DNA of 64,000 nucleotides from an uncultured Sphingomonas sp. (GCF_913774285.1 NZ_CAJYHX010000028.1:124001-188000), one strand, 5' to 3'; shown: positions 1 through 9,653, numbered from the stretch's first letter. Numbers and translations are program-made. The notes: generated by a model not told the origin, from the letters alone.

Positions 1-1
1 C

Positions 2-685
2 TTCGGCCAGGGGCTGAACGCCGAATGCGTCGCCGCCTATGCCGCCAGCTTCGGCAGCTATGATGCCGATGCCGGGCTCGACCCCTATTGGCAGGATCAG
101 CTGCGCCGGTTCGACACGATCGCGGTGCGCGACGAGAACAGCCGCCGGCTGGTGGCGCAGGCGACCGGCAAGTCGCCTCCGCTGGTGCTCGATCCTTGCC
201 TGCAATTCCCGCCCCAGCCCGATGCCGCGACGCCGGTGCCCGAGGGCAACTATGCCCTGGTCTATGGCCATGGCATGCCCGAGGACTTCGCCGCAGCCGC
301 CCGCAGCTGGGCGTCGGCACGCGGCATAAGGCTGATCAGCATCGGCTATCGCAACGACTGGGCGGATGAGCAGTGGCTCGATGCCGGCCCGCACGACTTC
401 GCCGCGGCGATGGCGGGCGCGCAGGCGGTGCTGACCAATTTCTTCCATGGCTGCGTGTTCGCATTGCTCAACGACACGCCCTTTGCCTGCGCGCCCTCGC
501 CCTATCGGATGAACAAGGTGCGCGACCTGACCGAGCTGCTCGGCGCGGAGCGGCACCTGCTGGTGCCCGGCGCGCGGATCGATCTCGGCGCGATCCTCGA
601 CGTGCCGCTGGACGCGGCGATCGGCGGCCGGATCGAGGCGATGCGCGACCGGTCGAACGCCTATCTGGACAAGGTGCTTGGCTGA
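2..685 (+). CDS. Polysaccharide pyruvyl transferase family protein (5' partial)
   Basis: The left window edge cuts this gene; 227 C-terminal residues are visible in frame from base 2. They carry the TIAVRDENSRRLV stretch and the TNFFHGCVFALLNDTPF stretch that resemble the conserved parts of the WcaK/CsaB pyruvyl transferase fold, where the late His-containing motif lies at the donor site. Such enzymes add pyruvate ketals to exopolysaccharide or secondary cell-wall sugars in the cytoplasm. The next gene starts 8 bases before this stop, so the two are translationally coupled. This suggests the right end of an exopolysaccharide cluster extending left of the window. The family is fairly sure; the sugar acceptor is unknown. 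Confidence 0.75.
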   Translation, partial: FGQGLNAECVAAYAASFGSYDADAGLDPYWQDQLRRFDTIAVRDENSRRLVAQATGKSPPLVLDPCLQFPPQPDAATPVPEGNYALVYGHGMPEDFAAAARSWASARGIRLISIGYRNDWADEQWLDAGPHDFAAAMAGAQAVLTNFFHGCVFALLNDTPFACAPSPYRMNKVRDLTELLGAERHLLVPGARIDLGAILDVPLDAAIGGRIEAMRDRSNAYLDKVLG

Positions 686-2045
686 GGCGCCCAGCCCGGC
701 CGCCATCATTCGCTCGGGACTGTGCATCGGCTGCGGCGGCTGCGCGTCGGACGGCGGCGGCGGGCATATGGGATGGGACGGCTATCGCCAGCTCAAGCCC
801 CAGGGGCCGCCCGGCTGGCACGAGACCCCGACGCCGCGCTTCGCCGCCACCTGCCCCTTCTCGCCGGAAGCCGTGGACGAGAATGCGATCGCCGAAGATC
901 GCTTTCCAAGCGCGCCGATCGCCGACCAGCGGATCGGCCGGTTCGAGACGGCCTATGTCGGCCATGTCGCCGAGGGGGATTTCCGCGCCGGCGGCAGCTC
1001 GGGCGGCATGGTCAGCTGGGTCGCCGCCGAACTGCTGCGGCGCGGGCTGATCGACGGCGTCGCGCATGTCGTGCCGCTGCCGGGTCCCGGCGCCCCGCAT
1101 TTCGGCTATCGCATCTCGCGCAGCCTGGAGCAGATCGCCGAGGGCGCGCGCTCGCGCTACCATCCGGTCCACCTCGCCCATGTGCTCGACGAGATCCGCC
1201 GCGTCCCCGGCCGCTATGCGGTGGTCGGCATTCCCTGCTTCGTGAAGGCGGTCCACCTCGCCCGCGCCGCCGAGCCGGTACTCGCCGAGCGGATCACCGC
1301 TACGCTGGGGCTGTTCTGCGGCCATATGAAGAGCGGGCGGCTGGTCGACAGCTTCGCCTGGCAGCTGGATGTGGATCCCGACGCGGTCACCGCGGTGGAG
1401 TATCGCCGCAAGGATGCCGATCGTCCCGCCAACTGGTACACCGCGCACCTGACCCTCGCCGACGGCAGCGCACGCTGGCAGGACTGGTGGCATCTGGCGG
1501 ACGGCGACTGGGGTGCCGGCTTTTTCCAGAACAGCGCGTGCAACATGTGCGACGACGTCGTTGCCGAGACCGCCGACATCGCATTCGGCGACGCCTGGGT
1601 GGAGCCCTATTCCTCCGACGGCCGCGGCACCAATGTCGTGATCGTCCGGTCGCCGCAGCTGCGCGACGTGGTGGCGGCGGCGATCGGCGACGGGCGGCTG
1701 GCGCTGGATGCGGTGGACGCCGACTTCATTGCGGGAACCCAGGATGCCGGGCTGCGCCATCGCCGCGAGGGACTCGCCTATCGGCTGACCTGGGCGCGGC
1801 GTGGGATTCGCCCGAAGAAGCGCGTGGCCCCGAGTGCGGCAGGGATCGGGTGGCGACGCAAGCTCGTCTATCGCACCCGCGCTGGGATCGCGGCCTGGAG
1901 CCACCGTATCGCCTGGGCGGCGGATCGGTTCGGCGCGCCGGGTCTGTACATCCGCTGGGCCAGGGTGTCGCTCGGCCTCTACCAGGCGCTCACCTATTCG
2001 CGTGGCAAGCTCGGTGCCTGGCTCGACAAGCTGGAGCGCCGCTGA
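678..2045 (+). CDS. Coenzyme F420 hydrogenase/dehydrogenase beta-subunit-like Fe-S protein
   Basis: 455 residues from a TTG codon that overlaps the previous gene by 8 bases; no better start is seen. The N-terminus has a ferredoxin-like cysteine cluster (GLCIGCGGCAS, then TCPF), the middle has VVGIPCFVKAVHLA and LGLFCGHMKSG typical of the FrhB/FdhB C-terminal domain, and a late CNMCDD motif follows. In methanogens the family moves electrons between F420 and Fe-S centres. In proteobacteria it often sits beside polysaccharide pyruvyl transferases, as here, and its substrate there is unclear. It probably acts as a flavin/Fe-S oxidoreductase on a sugar-nucleotide or polysaccharide precursor; that is inference from context. 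Confidence 0.8.
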   Translation: MAEAPSPAAIIRSGLCIGCGGCASDGGGGHMGWDGYRQLKPQGPPGWHETPTPRFAATCPFSPEAVDENAIAEDRFPSAPIADQRIGRFETAYVGHVAEGDFRAGGSSGGMVSWVAAELLRRGLIDGVAHVVPLPGPGAPHFGYRISRSLEQIAEGARSRYHPVHLAHVLDEIRRVPGRYAVVGIPCFVKAVHLARAAEPVLAERITATLGLFCGHMKSGRLVDSFAWQLDVDPDAVTAVEYRRKDADRPANWYTAHLTLADGSARWQDWWHLADGDWGAGFFQNSACNMCDDVVAETADIAFGDAWVEPYSSDGRGTNVVIVRSPQLRDVVAAAIGDGRLALDAVDADFIAGTQDAGLRHRREGLAYRLTWARRGIRPKKRVAPSAAGIGWRRKLVYRTRAGIAAWSHRIAWAADRFGAPGLYIRWARVSLGLYQALTYSRGKLGAWLDKLERR

Positions 2046-2087
2046 ACGGGTCCCGGCCGAGCAGTGCCCGGCCGGGAAGCGGAAGGT

Positions 2088-2990
2088 TCAGGCTTCCACG
2101 TCGGTCTTCGTCCGCCCCGCGCCCGGGCCGGCGGCGAGATCGGCGCCGGTGGTGGGGTTGGTCGAGGGATCGGACTTGGTCCGCTCGGCCAGCTGGGTCA
2201 GCGCGGCGGTGTCGGCCGAACCCAGCGTCACCGTCGGCATACCGTCGCCATTGTCGGCGGGCAGCGTCTGCTGGAGATCGTCGACCCGGTCCCATTCCGG
2301 CCCGTCGTTCCACGGACCGCGCATGTCGCCCTCGCCCTGCGAGGTGTTGACGTACATGCTCGAATATTCCGGCACGCCCGGCAGCTTGCCCGGCGGGAAA
2401 TTGTCCTCGATCGAATAGAGCGCCTTCTCGAACGACTTCTGGTGCGCCACCTCGCGCGTCATCAGGAACTTGAGCGCATCCTTGATGCCGGCATCGTCGG
2501 TGATGTTGATCAGCCGCTCATACACGATCTTGGCGCGGCTCTCGGCGGCGATGTTCGAGCGCAGGTCGCAGGTCGGATCGCCGCGGCTGTCGACATAGGC
2601 CGCCGTCCACGGCACGCCCGCCGAGTTGGTCAGCGCCGGGCCGCCGCCATAGAGGATCGCCTGGGTGTGGCTGTTGCCGCCTTGCGTCAGCGACATGTAG
2701 AGCTCGGCCTCTTCCATATCGCCTTCGGAGATATGCGCCTTCACGCCCTTGTTGAGCATCGCGACGATCGAGCCGATCACTTCAAGATGGCTCAGCTCCT
2801 CGGTAGCGATGTCGAGCAGCATGTCCTTGCGGCCGGGATCGTCCTCGGCGAGGCCTTGCGTGAAGTAGCGCATCGCCGCCGCCAGCTCGCCGTCGGGCCC
2901 ACCGAACTGCTCGAGCATCAGCGAGGCGAGGACCGGGTTGGGCTCGGCCACCCGCACCGTATATTGCAGGCGTTTGTTGTGCATGAACAT
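2088..2990 (-). CDS. Manganese (non-haem) catalase
   Basis: 300 residues. The start is the ATG at 2990 (MFMHNKRLQYTVRV), behind AGGAGAG, and matches the family N-terminus; an upstream in-frame ATG at 3041 would add 17 unlike residues. All five di-manganese ligands of the Lactiplantibacillus enzyme have counterparts: E35 (DGELAAAM), E65 and H68 (EELSHLE), E150 (AAESRAK) and H183 (REVAHQKSF). It dismutates hydrogen peroxide in the cytoplasm. The C-terminal 60 residues are polar, low-complexity and family-variable. It is divergent from a small gene under an EcfG-type promoter, so general-stress control is likely; its own candidate box (GGAAC-N16-CGCA on the minus strand near 3107-3131) is weak. 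Confidence 0.93.
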   Translation of the reverse strand: MFMHNKRLQYTVRVAEPNPVLASLMLEQFGGPDGELAAAMRYFTQGLAEDDPGRKDMLLDIATEELSHLEVIGSIVAMLNKGVKAHISEGDMEEAELYMSLTQGGNSHTQAILYGGGPALTNSAGVPWTAAYVDSRGDPTCDLRSNIAAESRAKIVYERLINITDDAGIKDALKFLMTREVAHQKSFEKALYSIEDNFPPGKLPGVPEYSSMYVNTSQGEGDMRGPWNDGPEWDRVDDLQQTLPADNGDGMPTVTLGSADTAALTQLAERTKSDPSTNPTTGADLAAGPGAGRTKTDVEA

Positions 2991-3183
2991 GCAGTCTCTC
3001 CTTGAGCATTGCGTACGGGAAGACAGCGGATGGCCGTGCACATGGTTCAGATACTTCTGCGTTGATCGATTATTTGTGATTGATCTGAATTAACTACGCA
3101 CCCTCATGCGCAGGACTGCGCGGGTCGTTCCGGCTTCTTCAACATAGCTGTCGCTTGCGCGCTGAACGAGCCAGCCGATCAAC

Positions 3184-3209
3184 GGAACGGGGAGCGGCGA
3201 CCCTTCGTT
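3184..3209 (+). promoter_or_regulatory. EcfG-type general stress promoter
   Basis: GGAAC (3184-3188), a 17-base spacer and CGTT (3206-3209) match the alphaproteobacterial EcfG sigma consensus GGAAC-N16/17-CGTT exactly. It points at the small gene starting at 3249, giving a leader of about 33 bases. Confidence 0.7.
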
Positions 3210-3248
3210 GACCGACGAGAGAAGCACGGAACATCAGGAGCTTGCCAG

Positions 3249-3491
3249 ATGAGCGACAAACAACCGATGCAAGCGAGCGGCGGCGACGCGCGCAAGGGCG
3301 CGCCCGACGGCGTCTCGGACGCCGACACCCATGGCCGCAGCGCGGGCGAGAGTGAAGGCGGCGCCTATCCGAACCCCTATCCGGACAAGGCCGAGAAGGA
3401 AGGCCCTGGCCATCTGATGGGCCATGGTGGGCAGAGCCATATCAACTATGAGGGCGGCCCGAATCCCAACGCGACTACCAAGGGGGAGTAG
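3249..3491 (+). CDS. Small hydrophilic protein, probable general-stress gene
   Basis: 80 residues, ATG start 8 bases after AGGAG. It has no signal peptide, membrane segment or cysteine. It is rich in Gly, Asp, Glu, Lys, Asn and Pro, with a central PNPYPDKAEKEGPGHLMGHG stretch and likely intrinsic disorder, reminiscent of small hydrophilin-like stress proteins of sphingomonads. The exact EcfG-type promoter 40-65 bases upstream and the neighbouring manganese catalase support expression in the general stress response. I do not recognise a named family. The good ribosome site and promoter make it a real gene despite its size. Confidence 0.75.
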   Translation: MSDKQPMQASGGDARKGAPDGVSDADTHGRSAGESEGGAYPNPYPDKAEKEGPGHLMGHGGQSHINYEGGPNPNATTKGE

Positions 3492-3514
3492 GAGATATCC
3501 ACCTGCCTTTTAGT

Positions 3515-3635
3515 CCCCCTCCCGCTTGCGGGAGGGGCTAGGGGAGGGTGCGTGAGGGTAGCAGGCGAAGGCCTCGCAGAAAGAGCCTCCACGTCACACC
3601 CTCCCCCCGCCCCCCTCCCGCAGGCGGGAGGGGGA
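3515..3635. repeat. Family A palindromic repeat pair (locus 1)
   Basis: Two inverted copies of a GC-rich hairpin: CCCCTCCCGC-TT-GCGGGAGGGG at 3516-3537 followed by CTAGGGGAGGGTG, and its reverse-complement partner centred at 3622. It lies between convergent genes (stops at 3491 and 3642), so it can also serve as a bidirectional terminator. Related pairs occur at 31468-31576 and 56362-56464. Confidence 0.85.
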
Positions 3636-3641
3636 GCGGCG

Positions 3642-4127
3642 TCACCCCACCGCTGGCGCGAGGGCCTGTGCGCCGCCCGGCTCGATCGACGTCGGCTTGT
3701 CCGCGGTCACCGAGGGTGTCTCCGCTACTGCCGCGCGCTCGGCTTCCTCCTCCTGCCCGACCGGCAGCGTCTTCCCCGTGGTACGATCCAGTCCGATCGC
3801 CGTCACGATATCGAGCGCCGTCGCCGCGGCGACGAAGGCGATCGCGCCCCACACCGCCTTGTTCTGGGGTGCCCGCCGCGCCGCCAAGCCCAGCGCGGCG
3901 ATGTCCATCGCGTCGCCGGCCACCCGGTTCCACACGCGGACGCTGTGCGCCGGGCCGGCGAGCAGCGCCGCGCCCGCGAACAGCTCGCGCGCGCCGAAGG
4001 TCCGCACCACGCCGTCATGGTCTTCAGCCGACAGCCCGCGCGCGATGCGCTTCGAGGCGGCGAGTTCGGCGATGCCGAGCCCGATCGAGAAAACGCCCAG
4101 TCCAAATCCCAGCTTGCGATAGTCCAT
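3642..4127 (-). CDS. Small multi-pass membrane protein, unknown function
   Basis: 161 residues from the ATG at 4127, chosen for the AAGGAG ribosome site 7 bases upstream; a longer frame to 4232 adds a non-hydrophobic stretch. MDYRKLGFGLGVFSIGLGIAE begins a first membrane segment; two or three more follow (residues about 50-65, 80-92, 100-120), then a charged acidic C-terminal tail. The pattern SAEDHDGVVRTFGARELFAG recalls a proteobacterial family sometimes labelled DUF4267 or cyclase/dehydrase-like. The role is unknown. A near-EcfG promoter sits at 4193-4218, fitting the neighbouring stress genes. Confidence 0.75.
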   Translation of the reverse strand: MDYRKLGFGLGVFSIGLGIAELAASKRIARGLSAEDHDGVVRTFGARELFAGAALLAGPAHSVRVWNRVAGDAMDIAALGLAARRAPQNKAVWGAIAFVAAATALDIVTAIGLDRTTGKTLPVGQEEEAERAAVAETPSVTADKPTSIEPGGAQALAPAVG

Positions 4128-4192
4128 CGGTCCGCTCCTTGCGCTTCGTGTGATCGATGCGCCCGGCATTCGGTGCCGGACGGCGGTCAACC

Positions 4193-4218
4193 AACCGCCC
4201 GGAAACAATCGGCGTTCC
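4193..4218 (-). promoter_or_regulatory. Near-consensus EcfG-type promoter
   Basis: On the minus strand GGAAC (4218-4214), a 17-base spacer and GGTT (4196-4193), one base off the CGTT -10 element. It reads toward the membrane-protein gene starting at 4127. Confidence 0.4.
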
Positions 4219-4253
4219 GAGGATTTCGCCAATACTATCCTATGTTTACAGGA

Positions 4254-4622
4254 TCATTTGCAGGGGAAGCGCTGCTGCATCATCGCAGCGAACGCCGCCT
4301 TCACGCTGATGCCGCGCTGCGCCGGCGGAATTTTCTCGAACGCCGCGATCAGATCGTTGCTGCTCATCTTCGCCTGCCCCTTGGGCGGCGGGCAACTGCT
4401 CGGCTTCTTGCCCGCAGCAGCCTCCGCGGCGAGGTCGCCGCGATAGGCAGTCGATGCGCCTTCGATCTCCTGCTTGAGCACTCCGATGTCGGACGAGAAC
4501 ATCGCCATCGCGCCCTTGGCCTTGAGCGCGCTCACCTTGGCGACGAAGTCGGCCACGCTCATCGCCTGGGCGGGGACCGCCACCAGCATCAGTCCACCGG
4601 CCGCCAGAAACAGTCGTCGCAT
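4254..4622 (-). CDS. Small secreted/periplasmic protein, unknown function
   Basis: 122 residues. MRRLFLAAGGLMLVAVPAQA is a clear Sec signal peptide cleaved near AQA-MS. The mature part is about 100 residues and helical, with two cysteines (in SSCPPPKG and the C-terminal FPCK) that could form a disulfide. I do not recognise the family. The ATG at 4622 has GGGAG 9 bases upstream, and that element lies inside the ftsH terminator stem, so translation may be held low on read-through transcripts. It is downstream of ftsH on the same strand. Confidence 0.7.
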   Translation of the reverse strand: MRRLFLAAGGLMLVAVPAQAMSVADFVAKVSALKAKGAMAMFSSDIGVLKQEIEGASTAYRGDLAAEAAAGKKPSSCPPPKGQAKMSSNDLIAAFEKIPPAQRGISVKAAFAAMMQQRFPCK

Positions 4623-4624
4623 GC

Positions 4625-4658
4625 AAAAACGCTCCCGGAAAGGGTTCCCGGGAGCGTT
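4625..4658 (-). terminator. Rho-independent terminator after ftsH
   Basis: Minus-strand 11-bp perfect stem AACGCTCCCGG/CCGGGAGCGTT with a 9-base loop, followed by TTTTT and, two bases later, the ATG of the next gene. The 3' arm contains that gene's GGGAG ribosome site. Confidence 0.85.
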
Positions 4659-4699
4659 CTTCATCGGTGCGAAGCTGAACCTGGCAATGCCGGGGCGCT

Positions 4700-6661
<1,962 letters not shown>

Positions 6662-6687
6662 CGTGTACCCGGTACCTTTCAAGCCCT

Positions 6688-6715
6688 AAGATAGGCGCGG
6701 CGGCGTCAATGACAA
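6688..6715 (-). promoter_or_regulatory. Candidate promoter of ftsH
   Basis: Minus-strand TTGTCA (6715-6710), a 16-base spacer and TATCTT (6693-6688), in the 68-base gap between the tilS stop and the ftsH start. It was read by eye only. Confidence 0.4.
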
Positions 6716-6729
6716 TGGAACAACGTCGA

Positions 6730-7743
6730 TCATGGTGATCGATGCGGGGGCGCCGGCGCGAAGCGCCAGCGGGGCCCCGGTCGCACCACGACTCCGGCCA
6801 AGGTCGCCACCTTCCCGGCATCCACCGCGGCGATCAGCCGGTCAAGCCCGGAACCGCGCGGGGGCGGCGCGTCGACCACCGTTTTGAGCGCACGGGCGAC
6901 GAGACGGCGACGGAGGTCGCGGGGGAGATCGGCGAGGTCGAGCATGACCTTGCGGTCTTCGACCTCGGCACGGGCGGCCCATTCGCGCGCGGCCACCCAG
7001 TCGAGCGCCGCTTCGGCATCGCGCAGATTGGTGGCGGCGAGGGCGAGACGCGACGGCGGCAGTTCGGGGGTTTCGGCAAGCAGGCGCCGGACCCGGCTAC
7101 GGTCGAAACGGGGGTGGCGGTTGGACGGGTCCTCGACGGGGTCGATGCCGGCGGCGTGGACCAGGGCGGCCAGCTCGGCGCGCGACCAGCCGAGCAGCGC
7201 GCGGATCAGCATTGTCGGCGCGCCGGTCCGCAGCGGCCGGCTTGGCAGCATCGCGGCGAGGCCGCCCAGCCCCGCCCCGCGCCGGGCGCGGAGGAGGAAG
7301 GTTTCGGCGAGATCGTCCTGCTGGTGCGCCACCGCGACCCACGGGGCACCGGCGGCCGTCGCCCAGTCGGCGAGACAGCGATAGCGCATCGCCCGCGCGC
7401 GGTCCTGGAGATTGCCGCCCGCGAGCATTTCGGACCGCGGCGGCAGGACCGCATGGGGCACGCCGATCCGCGCGCAGAGCGTGCCGACGAACGCCGCTTC
7501 CGCCGCCGATTCCGCGCGCAGGCCGTGATCGACCGTGGCGGCGACGACGGCCCCGGGGAAGGCGACGCGGGCGAGCAGCAGCAGCGCCAGGCTGTCCGTG
7601 CCGCCTGAAACGGCAACGCCGACCGGTGCCTCGGCGCTGGGCATCCGCCCGGCTACCGCGCGCCAGTCGGCGGTAAAGCGGGCAACATCCGCGCCCGCGA
7701 TCGCGTCGATCAGCGACGCGTCACTTGCAGCGCTGATCCGCAC
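6730..7743 (-). CDS. tilS: tRNA(Ile)-lysidine synthetase
   Basis: About 337 residues from GTG 7743, overlapping the cpoB stop by 23 bases; the start is uncertain. The PP-loop motif SGGTDS follows GVAVS, then VDHGLR and the substrate helix region AHQQDDLAETFLLRARRG, all diagnostic of TilS. The enzyme converts cytidine 34 of tRNA-Ile(CAU) to lysidine using ATP and lysine, so the tRNA reads AUA. The C-terminal tRNA-binding region seen in the E. coli enzyme is reduced; a short form is common in alphaproteobacteria. cpoB-tilS-ftsH is a frequent gene order, and coupling to cpoB translation is likely. Confidence 0.92.
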   Translation of the reverse strand: MRISAASDASLIDAIAGADVARFTADWRAVAGRMPSAEAPVGVAVSGGTDSLALLLLARVAFPGAVVAATVDHGLRAESAAEAAFVGTLCARIGVPHAVLPPRSEMLAGGNLQDRARAMRYRCLADWATAAGAPWVAVAHQQDDLAETFLLRARRGAGLGGLAAMLPSRPLRTGAPTMLIRALLGWSRAELAALVHAAGIDPVEDPSNRHPRFDRSRVRRLLAETPELPPSRLALAATNLRDAEAALDWVAAREWAARAEVEDRKVMLDLADLPRDLRRRLVARALKTVVDAPPPRGSGLDRLIAAVDAGKVATLAGVVVRPGPRWRFAPAPPHRSP

Positions 7744-8632
7744 GGCCCTTGGCGACGCCCGCGCGCATTTCGGCCGAGAGGCCGGGGCCATAGACCTTGT
7801 TCAGCTCGTCATAGACCTTGCAAACCTCGCCCGACGGCTTGTTCAGCTTCACCAGCGCCTGCGCCAGATAATAGAGGCTGTCCGGCGCGCGCTCGCCGTT
7901 CGGGTCCTTGGTGTAGTTCTCGTACAGCGCAACCGCCGCGAGGCTCGGCTTGTTGTCGTCGAGATAGGCGCGGCCGAGCAGGTTGCGCGCGAAGCTGGCG
8001 CGCTTGCCGGTCGGGTATTTGGCCTTGTACTGCTCCAGCGCCTTGGCGGCTTCCGGGTAGAGCTTGGCCTGCCACAGGCGGAAGCCGTAGAGATACAGGT
8101 CCTCGCCCGCATCGCCGGTGCTCGGTTTGCCCACCGCCGCGACCTTGGCAGCGCGGTCGCCCGACGGCTGCGCCGGGGCCGCGGCCGAATCGCCCGAGGC
8201 GGCGACGGCGCCGTCGGTCGGCATCGCGTCGGCGACAGGCTGCGGCGGGGTCTCGAGCGCCTTCACCCGCGCGTCGGTGGCGGCCTTGTAGGCGCCGAAC
8301 GCCTCTTCGAGCTGGCGCATGCGATACTGGTTCTGTTCGATCTGACCCGTCATGGTCTGGATCTGGCTTTCCAGCGCGGCGACGCGTTCGGTCAGGTCGG
8401 CCAGCGGCGTGGTCGCCGGCACGCCCGGGGGCGTGTTGTCGACCTGCTGGGTGATCTGCGGCTCGACGGTCATGCCGGCGCCGCCGGGGAAGACCTTGCG
8501 CTGCACCGCGCGCATCTCGCGCTCCAGCTTGTCGACGCGCTGGCCGACATTGCCGTCCTGGGCCTGCGCCATGGCGGTGCCGTTGAAGCCGAACGCGGCA
8601 AAGGCGAGTGCCGCTGCGAGAGCAATACGCAT
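7721..8632 (-). CDS. cpoB: Cell division coordinator CpoB (YbgF), TPR protein
   Basis: 303 residues. MRIALAAALAFAAFGFNGTA begins a signal peptide ending at AMAQA. Residues about 25-60 and 85-120 form coiled-coil segments (RVDKLEREMRAVQRK; TERVAALESQIQTMTGQIEQ), a Pro/Ala linker follows, and the C-terminal 130 residues hold TPR repeats starting at GEDLYLYGFRLWQAKLYPEA. It acts in the periplasm, tying Tol-Pal outer-membrane constriction to septal peptidoglycan synthesis. tol and pal genes are not in the window. It is followed with overlap by tilS and preceded by two hairpins and rodZ. Confidence 0.93.
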   Translation of the reverse strand: MRIALAAALAFAAFGFNGTAMAQAQDGNVGQRVDKLEREMRAVQRKVFPGGAGMTVEPQITQQVDNTPPGVPATTPLADLTERVAALESQIQTMTGQIEQNQYRMRQLEEAFGAYKAATDARVKALETPPQPVADAMPTDGAVAASGDSAAAPAQPSGDRAAKVAAVGKPSTGDAGEDLYLYGFRLWQAKLYPEAAKALEQYKAKYPTGKRASFARNLLGRAYLDDNKPSLAAVALYENYTKDPNGERAPDSLYYLAQALVKLNKPSGEVCKVYDELNKVYGPGLSAEMRAGVAKGRADQRCK

Positions 8633-8650
8633 CGTCGATCAATCCTTACG

Positions 8651-8698
8651 CGCCTCCCGGGGAACGGAGGCGTGGCGCCGCTATAGCCAAGCGGCGCC
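8651..8698 (-). terminator. Two tandem hairpins between rodZ and cpoB
   Basis: Minus strand: first GGCGCCGCT-TGGCTAT-AGCGGCGCC (8698-8674), then CGCCTCC-GTTCCCCG-GGAGGCG (8672-8651), 19 bases before the cpoB ATG. Neither has a U-tract, so they may act as an attenuator or RNA-stability element rather than a classic terminator. Confidence 0.5.
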
Positions 8699-8714
8699 CG
8701 CTTGCGCCACCCCC

Positions 8715-9653
8715 TCAGGGGTTGGGCGTGTCACCCGCCGGCGTAGCAGTCGCCGGCGCGGCGGTCGCATCGGCGCCTTCGGACCGCGGCGTGCTGCGGC
8801 GACGGACCGGGCGTTCGCGCAGCGGCGTCGCGGCGGCGGTCGCGTCCGGCGTCGGCGAGGGCGTGGCACCCGGCTGGCCGCGAGCACGCAGCGCAGCCGA
8901 GGTCAGCTCCGCCTCGACCACCTTCACCTCGGTGCCGAGCGGGGCGACTTCGCTGCCGTTGAGCAGCACCTGCAGCTGGTCCGGACGGCCGGTGCGGATG
9001 CGCGGATGATCGGCGTCGTCGGGCACCTCGTAGCGCTCGCCGGCGGCCAGCTCCTTCTCGGCCAGCTTCTTGCCCGTCGCATCGGTGATGCGAATCCAGG
9101 CCGGCCCGCGCGCGACGAGGGTCACGTGCTCGACCGCGGGGACAGTCGGCGTCGGGGTCGGCGCGGAGGCGGCGGCCGTGGGGGTCGGGGTCGGTTCGAG
9201 CTGCTGGACCAGGCTGTCGCCCTGCGACGCGCTGCCGCCGCGGAACCAGTCGGTGCCATACCAGATGCCGATGCCGGCGACGATCACCAGCGCGACGATC
9301 ACGCCGAACCAGACGATTCCGCCGGGGGCTGCGCGCGACGGCTCCTGCAGCGGATATTCGGGGGTGATCGCCGGCCGCTCGATCTGGCCGAGCTCGGCGC
9401 GGACGTCGTGCGCTATCGACACCTCGTCAACGTTGACCGCGCGGGCATAAGCCTTGGCGAAGCCGCTGGCATAGGTGATCGACGGCAGCCCCGAATAGGT
9501 GCCCTGCTCGATCGCTTCGAGGTGGCGCTGCGGAATGCGGGTACGCGCGGCGATCTCGGGGAGATCCAGCCCCATGGCTTCGCGTGCGGCGCGCAGGCGT
9601 TCGCCGGGACGCACGGTGGACGGGGTGGATTCTTCGGGCATGTCGCCTTGCAT
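8715..9653 (-). CDS. rodZ: RodZ-like cytoskeletal protein (HTH plus DUF4115)
   Basis: 312 residues from ATG 9653, with GGAGG five bases upstream. A cytoplasmic helix-turn-helix of the Xre/HTH_25 type covers residues about 15-80 (GERLRAAREAMGLDLPEIAA). One membrane segment lies near 110-130 (GIVWFGVIVALVIVAGIGIWY), then a Thr/Pro-rich linker and a periplasmic DUF4115 domain (VTLVARGPAWIRITDATG). The last 60 residues are low-complexity with a basic RPVRRRSTPR patch. RodZ anchors MreB to the inner membrane to keep rod shape. It stands between ptsP and cpoB, all on one strand. Confidence 0.85.
   Translation of the reverse strand: MQGDMPEESTPSTVRPGERLRAAREAMGLDLPEIAARTRIPQRHLEAIEQGTYSGLPSITYASGFAKAYARAVNVDEVSIAHDVRAELGQIERPAITPEYPLQEPSRAAPGGIVWFGVIVALVIVAGIGIWYGTDWFRGGSASQGDSLVQQLEPTPTPTAAASAPTPTPTVPAVEHVTLVARGPAWIRITDATGKKLAEKELAAGERYEVPDDADHPRIRTGRPDQLQVLLNGSEVAPLGTEVKVVEAELTSAALRARGQPGATPSPTPDATAAATPLRERPVRRRSTPRSEGADATAAPATATPAGDTPNP

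Noticed and set aside
468..1904. Long open frame on the minus strand opposite the F420-type gene
   Set aside because: High GC produces long antisense frames. Its protein is Arg/Ala/Gly/His-rich with no motif, while the plus-strand gene has clear domains.
3107..3131. EcfG promoter for the Mn catalase
   Set aside because: GGAAC is followed at 16 bases by CGCA, only two of four -10 bases; too weak to list as a feature.
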